This document shows, piece by piece, positions 50,990 through 58,607 of a stretch of DNA of 64,000 nucleotides (positions within the stretch are counted from its first letter, which is position 1; each line of letters opens with the position of its first letter). The translations under genes were made by a program, and so were the position numbers. The stretch is from Glycomyces sambucus (GTDB lineage: Bacteria > Actinomycetota > Actinomycetes > Mycobacteriales > Micromonosporaceae). Where the stretch lies: positions 1-64,000 of the forward strand of contig NZ_FNGF01000001.1 in assembly GCF_900102815.1 (NCBI RefSeq), in the 5' to 3' direction. The notes under the pieces were generated by a model. That model saw only the letters and a program-made list of their open reading frames with translations. It was not told where the DNA came from and searched no databases.

Positions 50990-52327
50990 ATGCGCTCACC
51001 TGACGCTGACTCGTACTTGGACGGCCCTCTGGGATGGACCCACCAGTCCATGCAGCGGCTACTGCGGGAAGTGCACCTCGCCGACGAAAGCGAACCAGCG
51101 ACAAAGAAGCAGCGAGCGGGCCGGCACCGTGCCATCGAGTTCCAGCGCAACGCAGTCACTGCGATGCGCAGCGCCGGGCGCAGATCCATGACCGGAGCGG
51201 TCGCCCTCGATGTGGACTTCACCTGCAGCGAACGCAATCCACCGTCGATCCACCACCTGGCGAAACACCTCCTCGACGTCCTCGGTCCGGCGATCAACCC
51301 CAAGGACCTCGGGCGCCAAAGCGTCGTCTACCGCGACGACCGGCAAGTCAAGCTGCTCCACGTCACCCTCGACCAGGCATGGAACCCCAGCCCCGATACG
51401 GCACCGAAACCCGCAGGCACGCACGTGATCGCACGCCCTATCCGCGACGTCGCCGAGGACCTCCGAGTCGCCGACGAGATCCGCTCACACCTCGACCGGT
51501 GGCCCTACGAAGACGACACCAGCCCGTTTCACATCCCAGTCGAGGACTTCGACGAGGACCCCATGCCCTGGCCGCCGCAGGACGGATTTCCGCCGGAAGA
51601 GGCCGAATCCCTCGCAGGGCTGGCCCGCTTCGACCAGCACTGGAGCCTGCTGCGCGCCCAGGAAGCCCACCTGGCCGCCACCAACGCCTACCTGCTGTCG
51701 TACCTGTGCGCATGCCCCAATGACATCGCCGGGACCCGCGAGTTGCCTGCCGGCGGATTTGAAGCTCACACCGAGCACGCTGCATCGCTCAGCGAGATAT
51801 ACCGACCCCTGCTCCTGACCCTGCCCTTCGGTCTCCCGCTGCCCGGCTTCGCCCTGGCATCCGGCGAATGGAAACGCTACGGGCAGCTAGCACGGGCCGC
51901 TCTTGCCTCGTTTCTCGACCAGTGGCCCCTGTTCCGACCGCTGCTGGTACCGGTCACGGTCACGTTGCTGGTCACGCCCTCGATCCGCGGCATGGATCTG
52001 GACAACATCGCGCTGACCCTGCTCCCGATCATCCACGAGGTCCTCAGACCCCATATCGATCCGTTCACCGTGCACCAGCTCGGACTCACCCCGCCCGTGA
52101 GCGGACCTGAGCATGAGGAACACGTGCAGGCACTTCGCCGGCTCCGCTCACTCAACGAATACAGCGTCACCGCGTACCAGGTCATCGAACTGAAACGCAC
52201 ACCCCGGACACCCGCTGAAGGGACCATCACCCTGCTCCTCGGCGACGGCATCCGGCGACAAAGCGTATGGGGGGCCGCCTCCGACTACCTCCGCCACAAC
52301 CTCACAGCACTCCTTGAGCACGAATGA
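50990..52327 (+). CDS. RusA-fold-like protein of unknown function
   Basis: A 445-residue protein. Two segments resemble RusA-type Holliday junction resolvases: the first has VALDVDFTCSERNPPSIHHLAKHLLDVLGP and VVYRDDRQVKLLHVTLDQAW (about 70-130), where DDRQV matches the RusA D-D-x-Q pattern; the second has VPVTVTLLVTPSIRGMDLDNIALTLLPIIHEVL (about 320-352), with DLDN as in RusA. This suggests a tandem or split RusA-like fold, which would cut branched DNA. The acidic middle part (YEDDTSPFHIPVEDFDEDPMPW) is unlike the family. The ATG has GGGAG upstream. The assignment is tentative. Confidence 0.5.
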   Translation: MRSPDADSYLDGPLGWTHQSMQRLLREVHLADESEPATKKQRAGRHRAIEFQRNAVTAMRSAGRRSMTGAVALDVDFTCSERNPPSIHHLAKHLLDVLGPAINPKDLGRQSVVYRDDRQVKLLHVTLDQAWNPSPDTAPKPAGTHVIARPIRDVAEDLRVADEIRSHLDRWPYEDDTSPFHIPVEDFDEDPMPWPPQDGFPPEEAESLAGLARFDQHWSLLRAQEAHLAATNAYLLSYLCACPNDIAGTRELPAGGFEAHTEHAASLSEIYRPLLLTLPFGLPLPGFALASGEWKRYGQLARAALASFLDQWPLFRPLLVPVTVTLLVTPSIRGMDLDNIALTLLPIIHEVLRPHIDPFTVHQLGLTPPVSGPEHEEHVQALRRLRSLNEYSVTAYQVIELKRTPRTPAEGTITLLLGDGIRRQSVWGAASDYLRHNLTALLEHE

Positions 52328-52525
52328 TCTTCGTACGGTATTGGTCCGGCCGAATCGTTCACGACGAAGCACCTACAAGTTGGCGGACGACGTGACCAGG
52401 GTTCGCGCACTAGGTCCGGTCGAAGTGGTGTCACCGCCCGTGGAACGAACGGTCCGAGGACCTAACGGGCTCTCTTACACCGAATCCGATCCTGTTGCAC
52501 ACCAAGCAATCCTGCGGAAAGCAAG

Positions 52526-52600
52526 ACAAGGGAACTTGCGCGAGATGAGTCTATCTCACACGAGTTCCCTTGTCGCACAATGAATATGAATCATATTCAT
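52526..52600. repeat. Two hairpins in front of the second HTH gene
   Basis: ACAAGGGAACT (52526-52536) pairs with AGTTCCCTTGT (52563-52573), with an inner GAGAT/ATCTC stem. It is followed by a 21-bp palindrome ATGAATATGA-A-TCATATTCAT (52580-52600) that runs into the HTH start codon at 52599. The layout copies that of the first HTH gene, but the bases differ. The stretch 52328-52525 has no gene. Confidence 0.65.
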
Positions 52601-53078
52601 GCTCACCTATATAGTTGTCGGCCTAAGTCGCGCTTATTTGAACCTATACCCCCAGCTAGACGGCCTTCTCAAACGCCTATCAGGCCCGTGGCCCGCCCGC
52701 GGCCCCGCAACCGGGCCCGTGACCCCCGACTCCCCCGACGACCAGCCCCCGGTCGCCTACCCGCCAGCACCTGAGCGAACGCTCACCACACGCCTCTCCC
52801 CCACCGACCAGACCGAACTGATCGCCGCCTTCAACGCCGGCACCACCCAGAAGGCACTCGCCGCCAAGTACCGCATCAGCATTACATCGGTCAAACGGCT
52901 CGTTCGCGGATCCTCCAACCCACCCCAGGCCAACGCCAACCGCCTGACACAAGACCAACGCGACGCCATCGCCTCCACGTACGCCACGGGCGGCAACACC
53001 AAGACTGAACTCGCCCACACCTACAGCGTCAGCCTCAGCACCATCAAACGCATCCTTCGCGAGCACACGACTCTGTAG
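52599..53078 (+). CDS. Double-HTH recombinase-like DNA-binding protein, copy 2
   Basis: A 159-residue paralogue of the protein at 36827, in the same orientation. From LSRAYLNLYPQLDGLL onward most residues match, including both helix-turn-helix units (TELIAAFNAGTTQKALAAKYRISITSVKRLVRG and AIASTYATGGNTKTELAHTYSVSLSTIKRILREH). DNA similarity starts near the start codon and ends just before the stop, so the gene itself is the repeated unit. The two copies bracket about 15 kb of defence-like genes. Confidence 0.65.
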   Translation: MLTYIVVGLSRAYLNLYPQLDGLLKRLSGPWPARGPATGPVTPDSPDDQPPVAYPPAPERTLTTRLSPTDQTELIAAFNAGTTQKALAAKYRISITSVKRLVRGSSNPPQANANRLTQDQRDAIASTYATGGNTKTELAHTYSVSLSTIKRILREHTTL

Positions 53079-53207
53079 GGTTTGACTCCCGCCTCCGCTG
53101 GCCCGGAATGGCACATACATCCCTGACCCAACCAAGGCGACTTCTCCCACCTCGATTGCTTCACGCCACCCTGAGGAGGTGAGCGTGCCAGTTCCCGGCC
53201 TGGTTCC

Positions 53208-53840
53208 GGTACACATCGGCGATCAGGACGCTCACCGCCGCCGGGGTACCGCTCGCGCGGGTCCGGGTGCTGCTGAATGCCACTCCCGAGGAGTTCGCCG
53301 CCGCGGTCTCTGAGATTGACACGCGCCTGCGCGAGGAGATTCGTGTCAGGCAGCAGCACCGGGAGCGGATCGCAAGGCTGAGCGCCGGAGACGCCCTGGC
53401 CCTGCCGGCCTAGGTCGCCGAACTCCTTGAGCGGCTGCGCGAACTCGAAGTGGACGAGCGGATCGTCCGGATTGAACACGACGGCTGAATCATGCTGGCC
53501 GCGCACGCGCCCGACAGCGCCCGGATGTGGGCGCTGGACAAGCGCAGACAGCTCAGTGACGGGCCGCTCCTGGAGTGCTATCGGATTCTCGGACAGGCGC
53601 TCGACTACACCGAGGACGACCCGAGACTGGTCGAGATCGCCGACCGGATCGGTAACTGCATCGAACATCTGGGGGCCGGTCAAGCGTCGCATTTGATCGG
53701 TGGCGGCATCGAATCGCCGCTGGCGCGGCCACTCGACGCACTCGCGTTCGACTCCGCGCTCAGCCAGGCGGCTGATCGGACTCCTGCGCCGGCGTGGCTG
53801 GACCGGCTGGGCCCGCATCGACCACGACCACCGCTGAGCG
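53208..53840 (+). pseudogene. MerR-family regulator pseudogene
   Basis: One frame reads RYTSAIRTLTAAGVPLARVRVLLNATPEEFAAAVSEIDTRLREEI, the second half of a MerR DNA-binding domain plus coiled coil, then an in-frame TAG after LALPA, then VAELLERLRELEVDERIVRIEHDG, a TGA where TGG would fit, and IMLAAHAPDSARMWALDKRRQL. The effector-binding half continues to about 53700. The start of the HTH is missing. Two nonsense codons without frameshifts indicate true decay. Confidence 0.7.
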
Positions 53841-53997
53841 CATTGAACGCGCAGTCTGCCTGCAACCCTCCTCAACACTCGTCTGGCCTCAAGGCAGCCC
53901 TGCAACGTTGGCTTTCGCCAATCTCAGCTCGCTTGGTGGCCTCTCCATATCGGTGTGGTCGACTTAGTGCGTGTCTCGGCCCGGTGGCGTCGAGCGT

Positions 53998-54395
53998 CGG
54001 TACACCTCCACCTCCGTGGAGAGCAGCGTTGCCTCCACGCCACCTCGATGGTTTCGAGCGAAAACACCTCCACGTCCGTGGAGATCAGTGGTTCGAGGAC
54101 ACCTTCGGCAGCATCGGCGACGGAACACCTCCACGTCCGTGGAGGTGTTCCGACCTGGAAGCAGCGCGGCCAGTCGGCTATCGTCTGCTCTCCACGTACG
54201 TGGAGGTGTTCCGTCGCCGAAGAACCGGGCGCCGTAGCGTTCGGCCTGCTCTCCATGGACGTGGAGGTGTTCCGTAGGCGCGCTGGGACTGAGACATGGT
54301 GCCGCCCTGCTCTACACGGACGTGGAGGTGTTCCGAAGACGTACGGCTTCGACTCCGACAAGTCTCCTGCTTTCCAGGGATGTGGAGGTGGTCTG
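53998..54395. CRISPR. Orphan seven-repeat CRISPR array with an orientation switch
   Basis: Seven 29-base repeats with 31-33-base spacers, the 61-base period of type I-E. Repeats 1 (53998-54026) and 2 (54060-54088) are on the minus strand; repeats 4 (54185-54213), 5 (54246-54274), 6 (54307-54335) and 7 (54367-54395, degenerate) are on the plus strand, ending GTGGAGGTGTTCCG. Repeat 3 (54121-54152) is a perfect palindrome of 15-bp arms around TC and can be read either way. No leader-like AT-rich stretch and no cas gene is present in the window. Confidence 0.88.
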
Positions 54396-54516
54396 AACGA
54401 GGCCCGGGCACACTGGCGCCGTTATCACTTTTCGTAACTGACTGTCGCCCAGTTGCATACGTAAATTATCCTCGGGTTCTTCCAGGTGCATCCATCTAGT
54501 CTGGGAGGTCTGCTCG

Positions 54517-54906
54517 ATGCCCTCACTTGACAACCCGTTCGCTGCAGACGGTTTGGATATCGAGGCGGTCCGTGAGCGGTTGCGGACGCTGCAGGAGAGC
54601 GCACAGGAGCGCGTCGAGTCGACCCGCCGGCTCGCCCAGACGTTGGAGACCGTCACCGGGAGGGCTTCGGATGCTTCGCGAGTGGTGACCGTCACTGTCG
54701 ATTCGAGCGGGAGTGTCGTCGACCTTCAGTTGACCGAGCGGATCCGCGGGCGCCAGCCGGACTGGCTGAGCACCACCATCATGGACACGATCAAAGCCGC
54801 TCGCGCGAACCTGGCCGACCAGACGCGCGCCGCCGTCGAGCAGACCATCGGCGCCGACTCCTCGACCGGCCAGGTCGTGATGCGCCGCTTCGAGAGCGGG
54901 GCCTGA
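54517..54906 (+). CDS. YbaB/EbfC-family nucleoid-associated-like protein
   Basis: A 129-residue protein with a long N-terminal helix (residues 12-52, coiled-coil-like) and the YbaB fold: ASRVVTVTVDSSGSVVDLQLTERIRG then a second long helix. Members bind DNA; in actinobacteria YbaB-like genes often stand at the start of ESX (type VII) accessory clusters, as here. GGGAGG lies upstream of the ATG and TAGTCT (54497-54502) may be the -10 box. Five following genes are spaced by 3 bases or less, forming one operon. Confidence 0.82.
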   Translation: MPSLDNPFAADGLDIEAVRERLRTLQESAQERVESTRRLAQTLETVTGRASDASRVVTVTVDSSGSVVDLQLTERIRGRQPDWLSTTIMDTIKAARANLADQTRAAVEQTIGADSSTGQVVMRRFESGA

Positions 54907-54908
54907 GG

Positions 54909-55232
54909 ATGCCGAACGTCGACCCGCAGCAGCTGCGCGACCACGCCCAGCACCTCGACGGCCTCGCCGATGCCTTCGGCGACGTGATCGGCGCCGGCGA
55001 CCACATCGTCCAGGACGGCGAAGCGTACGGCCTGCTGTGCCAGTGGATCCCGCCGATCCTCGAGGAGCGTCAGCAGAAGCAGCAGGACATCACCGAGCTG
55101 CTGCAGACGAACCTCGGCAAGATCGCCGCGGCACTGCGCGAAGTCGCCGACAACTACGAGTCGACCGATGACGACACCGCCACCAGCATGAAGCGCATCG
55201 GATCCGACATACCCGGGAGCGCCACCCCATGA
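54909..55232 (+). CDS. ESX secretion-associated EspC-like protein
   Basis: A 107-residue helical protein: QQLRDHAQHLDGLADAFGDVIGAGDHIVQDGEAYGLLCQWIPPILEERQQKQ matches the EspC/T7SS_ESX_EspC type, a WXG100-like helical hairpin. These are secreted or help secretion by ESX systems. It starts 2 bases after the YbaB stop and overlaps the next gene by ATGA. Confidence 0.8.
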   Translation: MPNVDPQQLRDHAQHLDGLADAFGDVIGAGDHIVQDGEAYGLLCQWIPPILEERQQKQQDITELLQTNLGKIAAALREVADNYESTDDDTATSMKRIGSDIPGSATP

Positions 55233-55930
55233 GCGACAACCCCCTCGTCGCCGACGTCAAGTCCACTCGCACCGCCACCACCGGGTTCTGGCCGATCGAA
55301 GACGCCAAAGGCGTGGTCACGGCGATCGAGTCGGGGAACTGGATCAGCGGCGGCCTGGCCGTCACCGGCGCGGCGCTGAGCGGCGCGTCCATGGTCATGG
55401 ACCCGATCGGGTCGCTCCTGTCAGCGGGGATCGGCTGGGCCATGGAGTACTTCGAGCCGCTGCGGGAGATCCTCGACGCCCTGGCCGGCAAACCCGACGT
55501 CGTCACCTCCCACGCCGCCACCTGGACGAACGTGGCCGGTGCGATGGCGCAGATCGGCGAGCAGATCGACGCCGCCGTCCAAGCGGACCTGACCGAATGG
55601 GACGACGACGCCGCCGATGCCTACCGGCAGAAGATCCTCTTCGGCGTCGAGGCGGCGTTCGGGCTGGCGGGCGCCGCCGAGACCCTCGCCGCGGCGACCA
55701 CCGCGGCCAGCAGTCTGGTGCAGGCCGTCCGCGACACCGTCCGCGACCTGATCGCCGACCTGGTCGCCCGCGTCATCGTGTGGGCGGTGGAGGCGATCTT
55801 CGTGGTCACCATCCCCGTCATCGCCTCCCAGATCGCCGCCGCCGTGGTGCGGTGGCTCGGGATCATCACCGGCCTGGTCGACGCGCTGGTCAACAGCTTG
55901 CAAGACCTGCTGACCCTGGTGCGGGGGTAG
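55229..55930 (+). CDS. WXG100-like type VII carrier protein
   Basis: A 233-residue protein. Residues 1-80 have a hydrophobic glycine-rich segment (GGLAVTGAALSGASMVMDPIGSLLSAGIGWAMEYFEPLREILDAL); residues 95-140 contain NVAGAMAQIGEQIDAAVQADLTEWDDDAADAYRQ, a WXG-like turn as in the N-terminal domain of CpnT-type toxins; the C-terminal part has a membrane helix (about 185-210). This looks like the trafficking half of a polymorphic toxin encoded separately from its toxin, which follows 3 bases downstream. Confidence 0.75.
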   Translation: MSDNPLVADVKSTRTATTGFWPIEDAKGVVTAIESGNWISGGLAVTGAALSGASMVMDPIGSLLSAGIGWAMEYFEPLREILDALAGKPDVVTSHAATWTNVAGAMAQIGEQIDAAVQADLTEWDDDAADAYRQKILFGVEAAFGLAGAAETLAAATTAASSLVQAVRDTVRDLIADLVARVIVWAVEAIFVVTIPVIASQIAAAVVRWLGIITGLVDALVNSLQDLLTLVRG

Positions 55931-55933
55931 GCG

Positions 55934-56944
55934 ATGGGCGCGTTCAAGCAGACCCTCAAGGTGCTGGTCGTCCTCGGCGTCATCGCCGCGCTCGGCAAGC
56001 GCAAGCCCGGCAACGGGAACGGGAACGACGGCGACTCCGCGCGCCCGGCCAAGCGGCCCCGCGGCGGCGGCGAGAGCTCCAGCACCGCCGACATCCAGCA
56101 GAAGGCCGAGGACAACGCCACCAAGCTCGACCCCGACCAGTCCAGCACCGACGGCTCCGACCCTGCCGACCCCCGCGCCGACGACCCCGACGACCAGGGC
56201 GGGCCGCGTCGCGACGACGACGGCAACGTGGTCGCCGACCGCAACGACAAGGACTCCGTCAGGGCGCTCTACTCGCAGAAGGACGAGAACGGGAAGTTCC
56301 CCCCGGACGCGGAGTTCCCGCCGGGCTGGGGGATCCGCAAGAACAACGAGGACCCCGACGCTCCGGACGTCCTCCACGATGAGAACGGCTACCCGGTCCG
56401 CGACCCGGACAAGCCCTACACCTCCGACCGCGAGAAGTACTTCCCCGGCAAGTTCAACCAAGAGGCCCACGACGCGATGGTCCGCGGCTACACCGACCAG
56501 GGCAGGCAGCCGGACGGGACCACCGGGACGTTCAACGCCGGCCATCCCAAGCCCGACAGCCCCAAAGTCGACTACGAGGTCCGAGACGGCATCCCGGTCG
56601 ACCGCGCGACGGGCAAGCCGGTCGATCGCGACCGGCTCACCTGGCGCGACCCCGAGGGCAACAAGATCCCCTACTACCGGGAGAACTCCGAGGGGAAGAC
56701 CGTCACCAACCTCACCTACGACCACAAGACGCCGGTGGTGAAATACTGGAAGGAAGAGGGCTACCGGGCCTCCTGGGAAGACCGGGAGACCTGGTACAAC
56801 AAGCCCGAGAACCTAGAGCCGATGGGCTCGAAGGACAACTCCTCGAAGTCCGGGGACGCCGATGACGGCGAGAAGCACCGCTACAAGGACCGCGCGCCCG
56901 AAGGGCCGCCGAACGGGAACTACACGCCGAAGGGAACGAGATAG
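55934..56944 (+). CDS. GH-E (HNH/endonuclease VII superfamily) nuclease toxin
   Basis: A 336-residue protein. It starts with a short hydrophobic helix (LKVLVVLGVIAALG, 8-21), followed by about 200 disordered acidic and proline-rich residues. The C-terminal nuclease domain has LTYDHKTPVVKYWKEEG (from 260; D263, H264), SWEDRETWYNKPENLEPM and SKDNSSKSG, matching the GH-E toxin family. Substrates are DNA or RNA of competing cells. It probably relies on the carrier gene just upstream for export; immunity genes should follow. Confidence 0.85.
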   Translation: MGAFKQTLKVLVVLGVIAALGKRKPGNGNGNDGDSARPAKRPRGGGESSSTADIQQKAEDNATKLDPDQSSTDGSDPADPRADDPDDQGGPRRDDDGNVVADRNDKDSVRALYSQKDENGKFPPDAEFPPGWGIRKNNEDPDAPDVLHDENGYPVRDPDKPYTSDREKYFPGKFNQEAHDAMVRGYTDQGRQPDGTTGTFNAGHPKPDSPKVDYEVRDGIPVDRATGKPVDRDRLTWRDPEGNKIPYYRENSEGKTVTNLTYDHKTPVVKYWKEEGYRASWEDRETWYNKPENLEPMGSKDNSSKSGDADDGEKHRYKDRAPEGPPNGNYTPKGTR

Positions 56945-56947
56945 CGC

Positions 56948-57682
56948 ATGGACGTCGTCGCCGAGTTCCGCTCGCAGATGCCGCTGGAGGAATTCCCCGG
57001 GGTCGCCCACGCCTGGGTCAGCACCGAACCGAACCCGTTCGCGCGCCTGATCTACCTCGCTCGCCCGGACGGCCAGGCGCTGTTCCAGGTCAACGTGAAA
57101 CCGGAGACCGACTGGGACGACGTGGGCGCGTTCGTGCGGTTTGCCCAGGCGAACATGGCGCGGCTGGCGTTCGCAGCGCCGATGGTGGCCGTCCCCGGCC
57201 TGTCACTGCGCCATTACCGCTTCGACAGCGCCATCGCGGTCCTGCCCGCCGCCGCCGACCTCGCCCCCACCGACATCGCCCACCTCGACTCCCGCATCTA
57301 CGGGCTCTTCCCCGGCTGGCAGTGCGAGGTCGCCGGAACCGAGTCCGAGAGCCTCGCCAACCGCCGCTACCGCCGCGAGATCCGCCCCAGCGACTGGTCG
57401 CGGCGGCCGAACCCCTTCTTGAAGCTGGCCTACGGGTTCCAGCGCACGAACGAGTCCCCGGTCGAACACTCCAAGCCGTTCAGCACCGACCTGGACGACG
57501 CGGCCTCGACCCTGCGGCTGATCGCCGAGGCCGACACCGGATGGCTGTCGGTGACCAACTGGCTCGGCGACACGGCCGCACTCGAATACCAGCGCGGCAA
57601 GGGCCTCACCTGGGACGGCGCCCGCCTCGATCTCGACGCGGCCACCGACCGGATCCAGGCGTTCACCACGGAAGGGCGGTGA
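56948..57682 (+). CDS. Hypothetical protein of the toxin operon, immunity or chaperone candidate
   Basis: A 244-residue protein of unknown family starting 3 bases after the toxin gene. It has mixed alpha-beta content, for example RLIYLARPDGQALFQVNVKPETDWDDVGAFVRFAQ near the start and STDLDDAASTLRLIAEADTGWLSVTNWLGDTAALEYQ later. Position right after the toxin suggests an immunity protein or a secretion chaperone. Its stop overlaps the next start (GTGA). Confidence 0.65.
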   Translation: MDVVAEFRSQMPLEEFPGVAHAWVSTEPNPFARLIYLARPDGQALFQVNVKPETDWDDVGAFVRFAQANMARLAFAAPMVAVPGLSLRHYRFDSAIAVLPAAADLAPTDIAHLDSRIYGLFPGWQCEVAGTESESLANRRYRREIRPSDWSRRPNPFLKLAYGFQRTNESPVEHSKPFSTDLDDAASTLRLIAEADTGWLSVTNWLGDTAALEYQRGKGLTWDGARLDLDAATDRIQAFTTEGR

Positions 57683-58014
57683 CCGTGTTCCTGCGCTCCG
57701 ACTTCGACCTCGAAACCGAGCACGCAGACCAGGACCAGGTCGTCGACCTGCTCGAATCGCTGGGCCGCGTCGACAAGCTCATCGCGATCCTCGGCAGCGC
57801 CCCGCAGACCTACATCTCCACGATCTACTTCCCCGAGACCGAGACCTTCACCCTCGACTTCCGCGACGGCACTCCGGCCCTGCACTACAGCGCACCGGCC
57901 CAGACCCGCGAGACGGTGATCGGGGCGTTTCTGAGCTACCTCGCCGGCGACAACCGCTGGAAGACCGCCGCCGAATGGAAGCGCGACACCCACTACGAGC
58001 TGATCCAGGGCTGA
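57679..58014 (+). CDS. Imm1-like immunity protein candidate
   Basis: A 111-residue protein with a GTG start overlapping the previous stop. The chain DFDLETEHADQDQVVDLLESLGRVDKLIAILG, TYISTIYFPETETFTLDFRDGTPALHYS then YLAGDNRWKTAAEWKRD has the length and strand pattern of Imm1-type proteins found after nuclease toxins in actinobacteria. An alternative GTG at 57685 is possible. Assignment is from context and general pattern; specific binding to the GH-E toxin is inferred. Confidence 0.6.
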   Translation: MTVFLRSDFDLETEHADQDQVVDLLESLGRVDKLIAILGSAPQTYISTIYFPETETFTLDFRDGTPALHYSAPAQTRETVIGAFLSYLAGDNRWKTAAEWKRDTHYELIQG

Positions 58015-58017
58015 CCG

Positions 58018-58347
58018 ATGCGATACCTCAACGACGCGACCGTCGCCGAATTCCTCGCCGGCCCCCGCCTGCGCCTCCTGGTCTTCGGAACCGGCACCGA
58101 CCTCAGCAGCCAGGTGTTCGGACGCCAACTCACCGAGTTCGACGACCTCACCGGCACCCGCATGCAGATCGGCGTCCTCGACGTCGAGCAGAGCCCCGAG
58201 ACCACCGCCGAGTGGGGCGTGGGCGAGACCCTGCCCATCCAGATCCTCTTCCAAGACGGCGTCATGCAGCAGGTCCTGCGCGGCGTCCGCTCCCCCAAAG
58301 CCCTGTGGCAGGCAATGAACGACTACCTCGAACCCCCTACCGTGTAA
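58018..58347 (+). CDS. Thioredoxin-fold protein without the CxxC motif
   Basis: A 109-residue protein: LRLLVFGTGTDLSSQVFGRQLTEF, QIGVLDVEQSPETTAEWGVGETLPIQILFQDGVMQQVLRGVRSPKALWQAM has the thioredoxin fold pattern, with the cis-proline segment TLPIQILF, but the active-site cysteines are replaced (GTDLSS). It is the last gene of the toxin operon, 3 bases after the previous stop. Redox-inactive thioredoxin-fold proteins of this kind occur beside toxin-immunity genes and probably act as binding proteins. Confidence 0.65.
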   Translation: MRYLNDATVAEFLAGPRLRLLVFGTGTDLSSQVFGRQLTEFDDLTGTRMQIGVLDVEQSPETTAEWGVGETLPIQILFQDGVMQQVLRGVRSPKALWQAMNDYLEPPTV

Positions 58348-58607
58348 CCCAAGAGCACCACCCATGGTGGAAGCCACGCCCGCTTAGCAGGCGGGTCGCA
58401 GGTCAGCCACAAAGCCTCTCTGACCAGCATCGCAGCGCGAACCCAGCGCCAGGAACACAACTTTGGCGAAACTTGGGCGGGCGAAGCCCGCCCCGGCACC
58501 TGGCTGCACCCCGCTACGCCCAGGAAAATCCCACTAAGGCAGTTCGCCCCGAGCATGCTCACAATGTAGGTACCGGGCACCCGACGGTGATCTTCTAAGA
58601 TGTGAGG

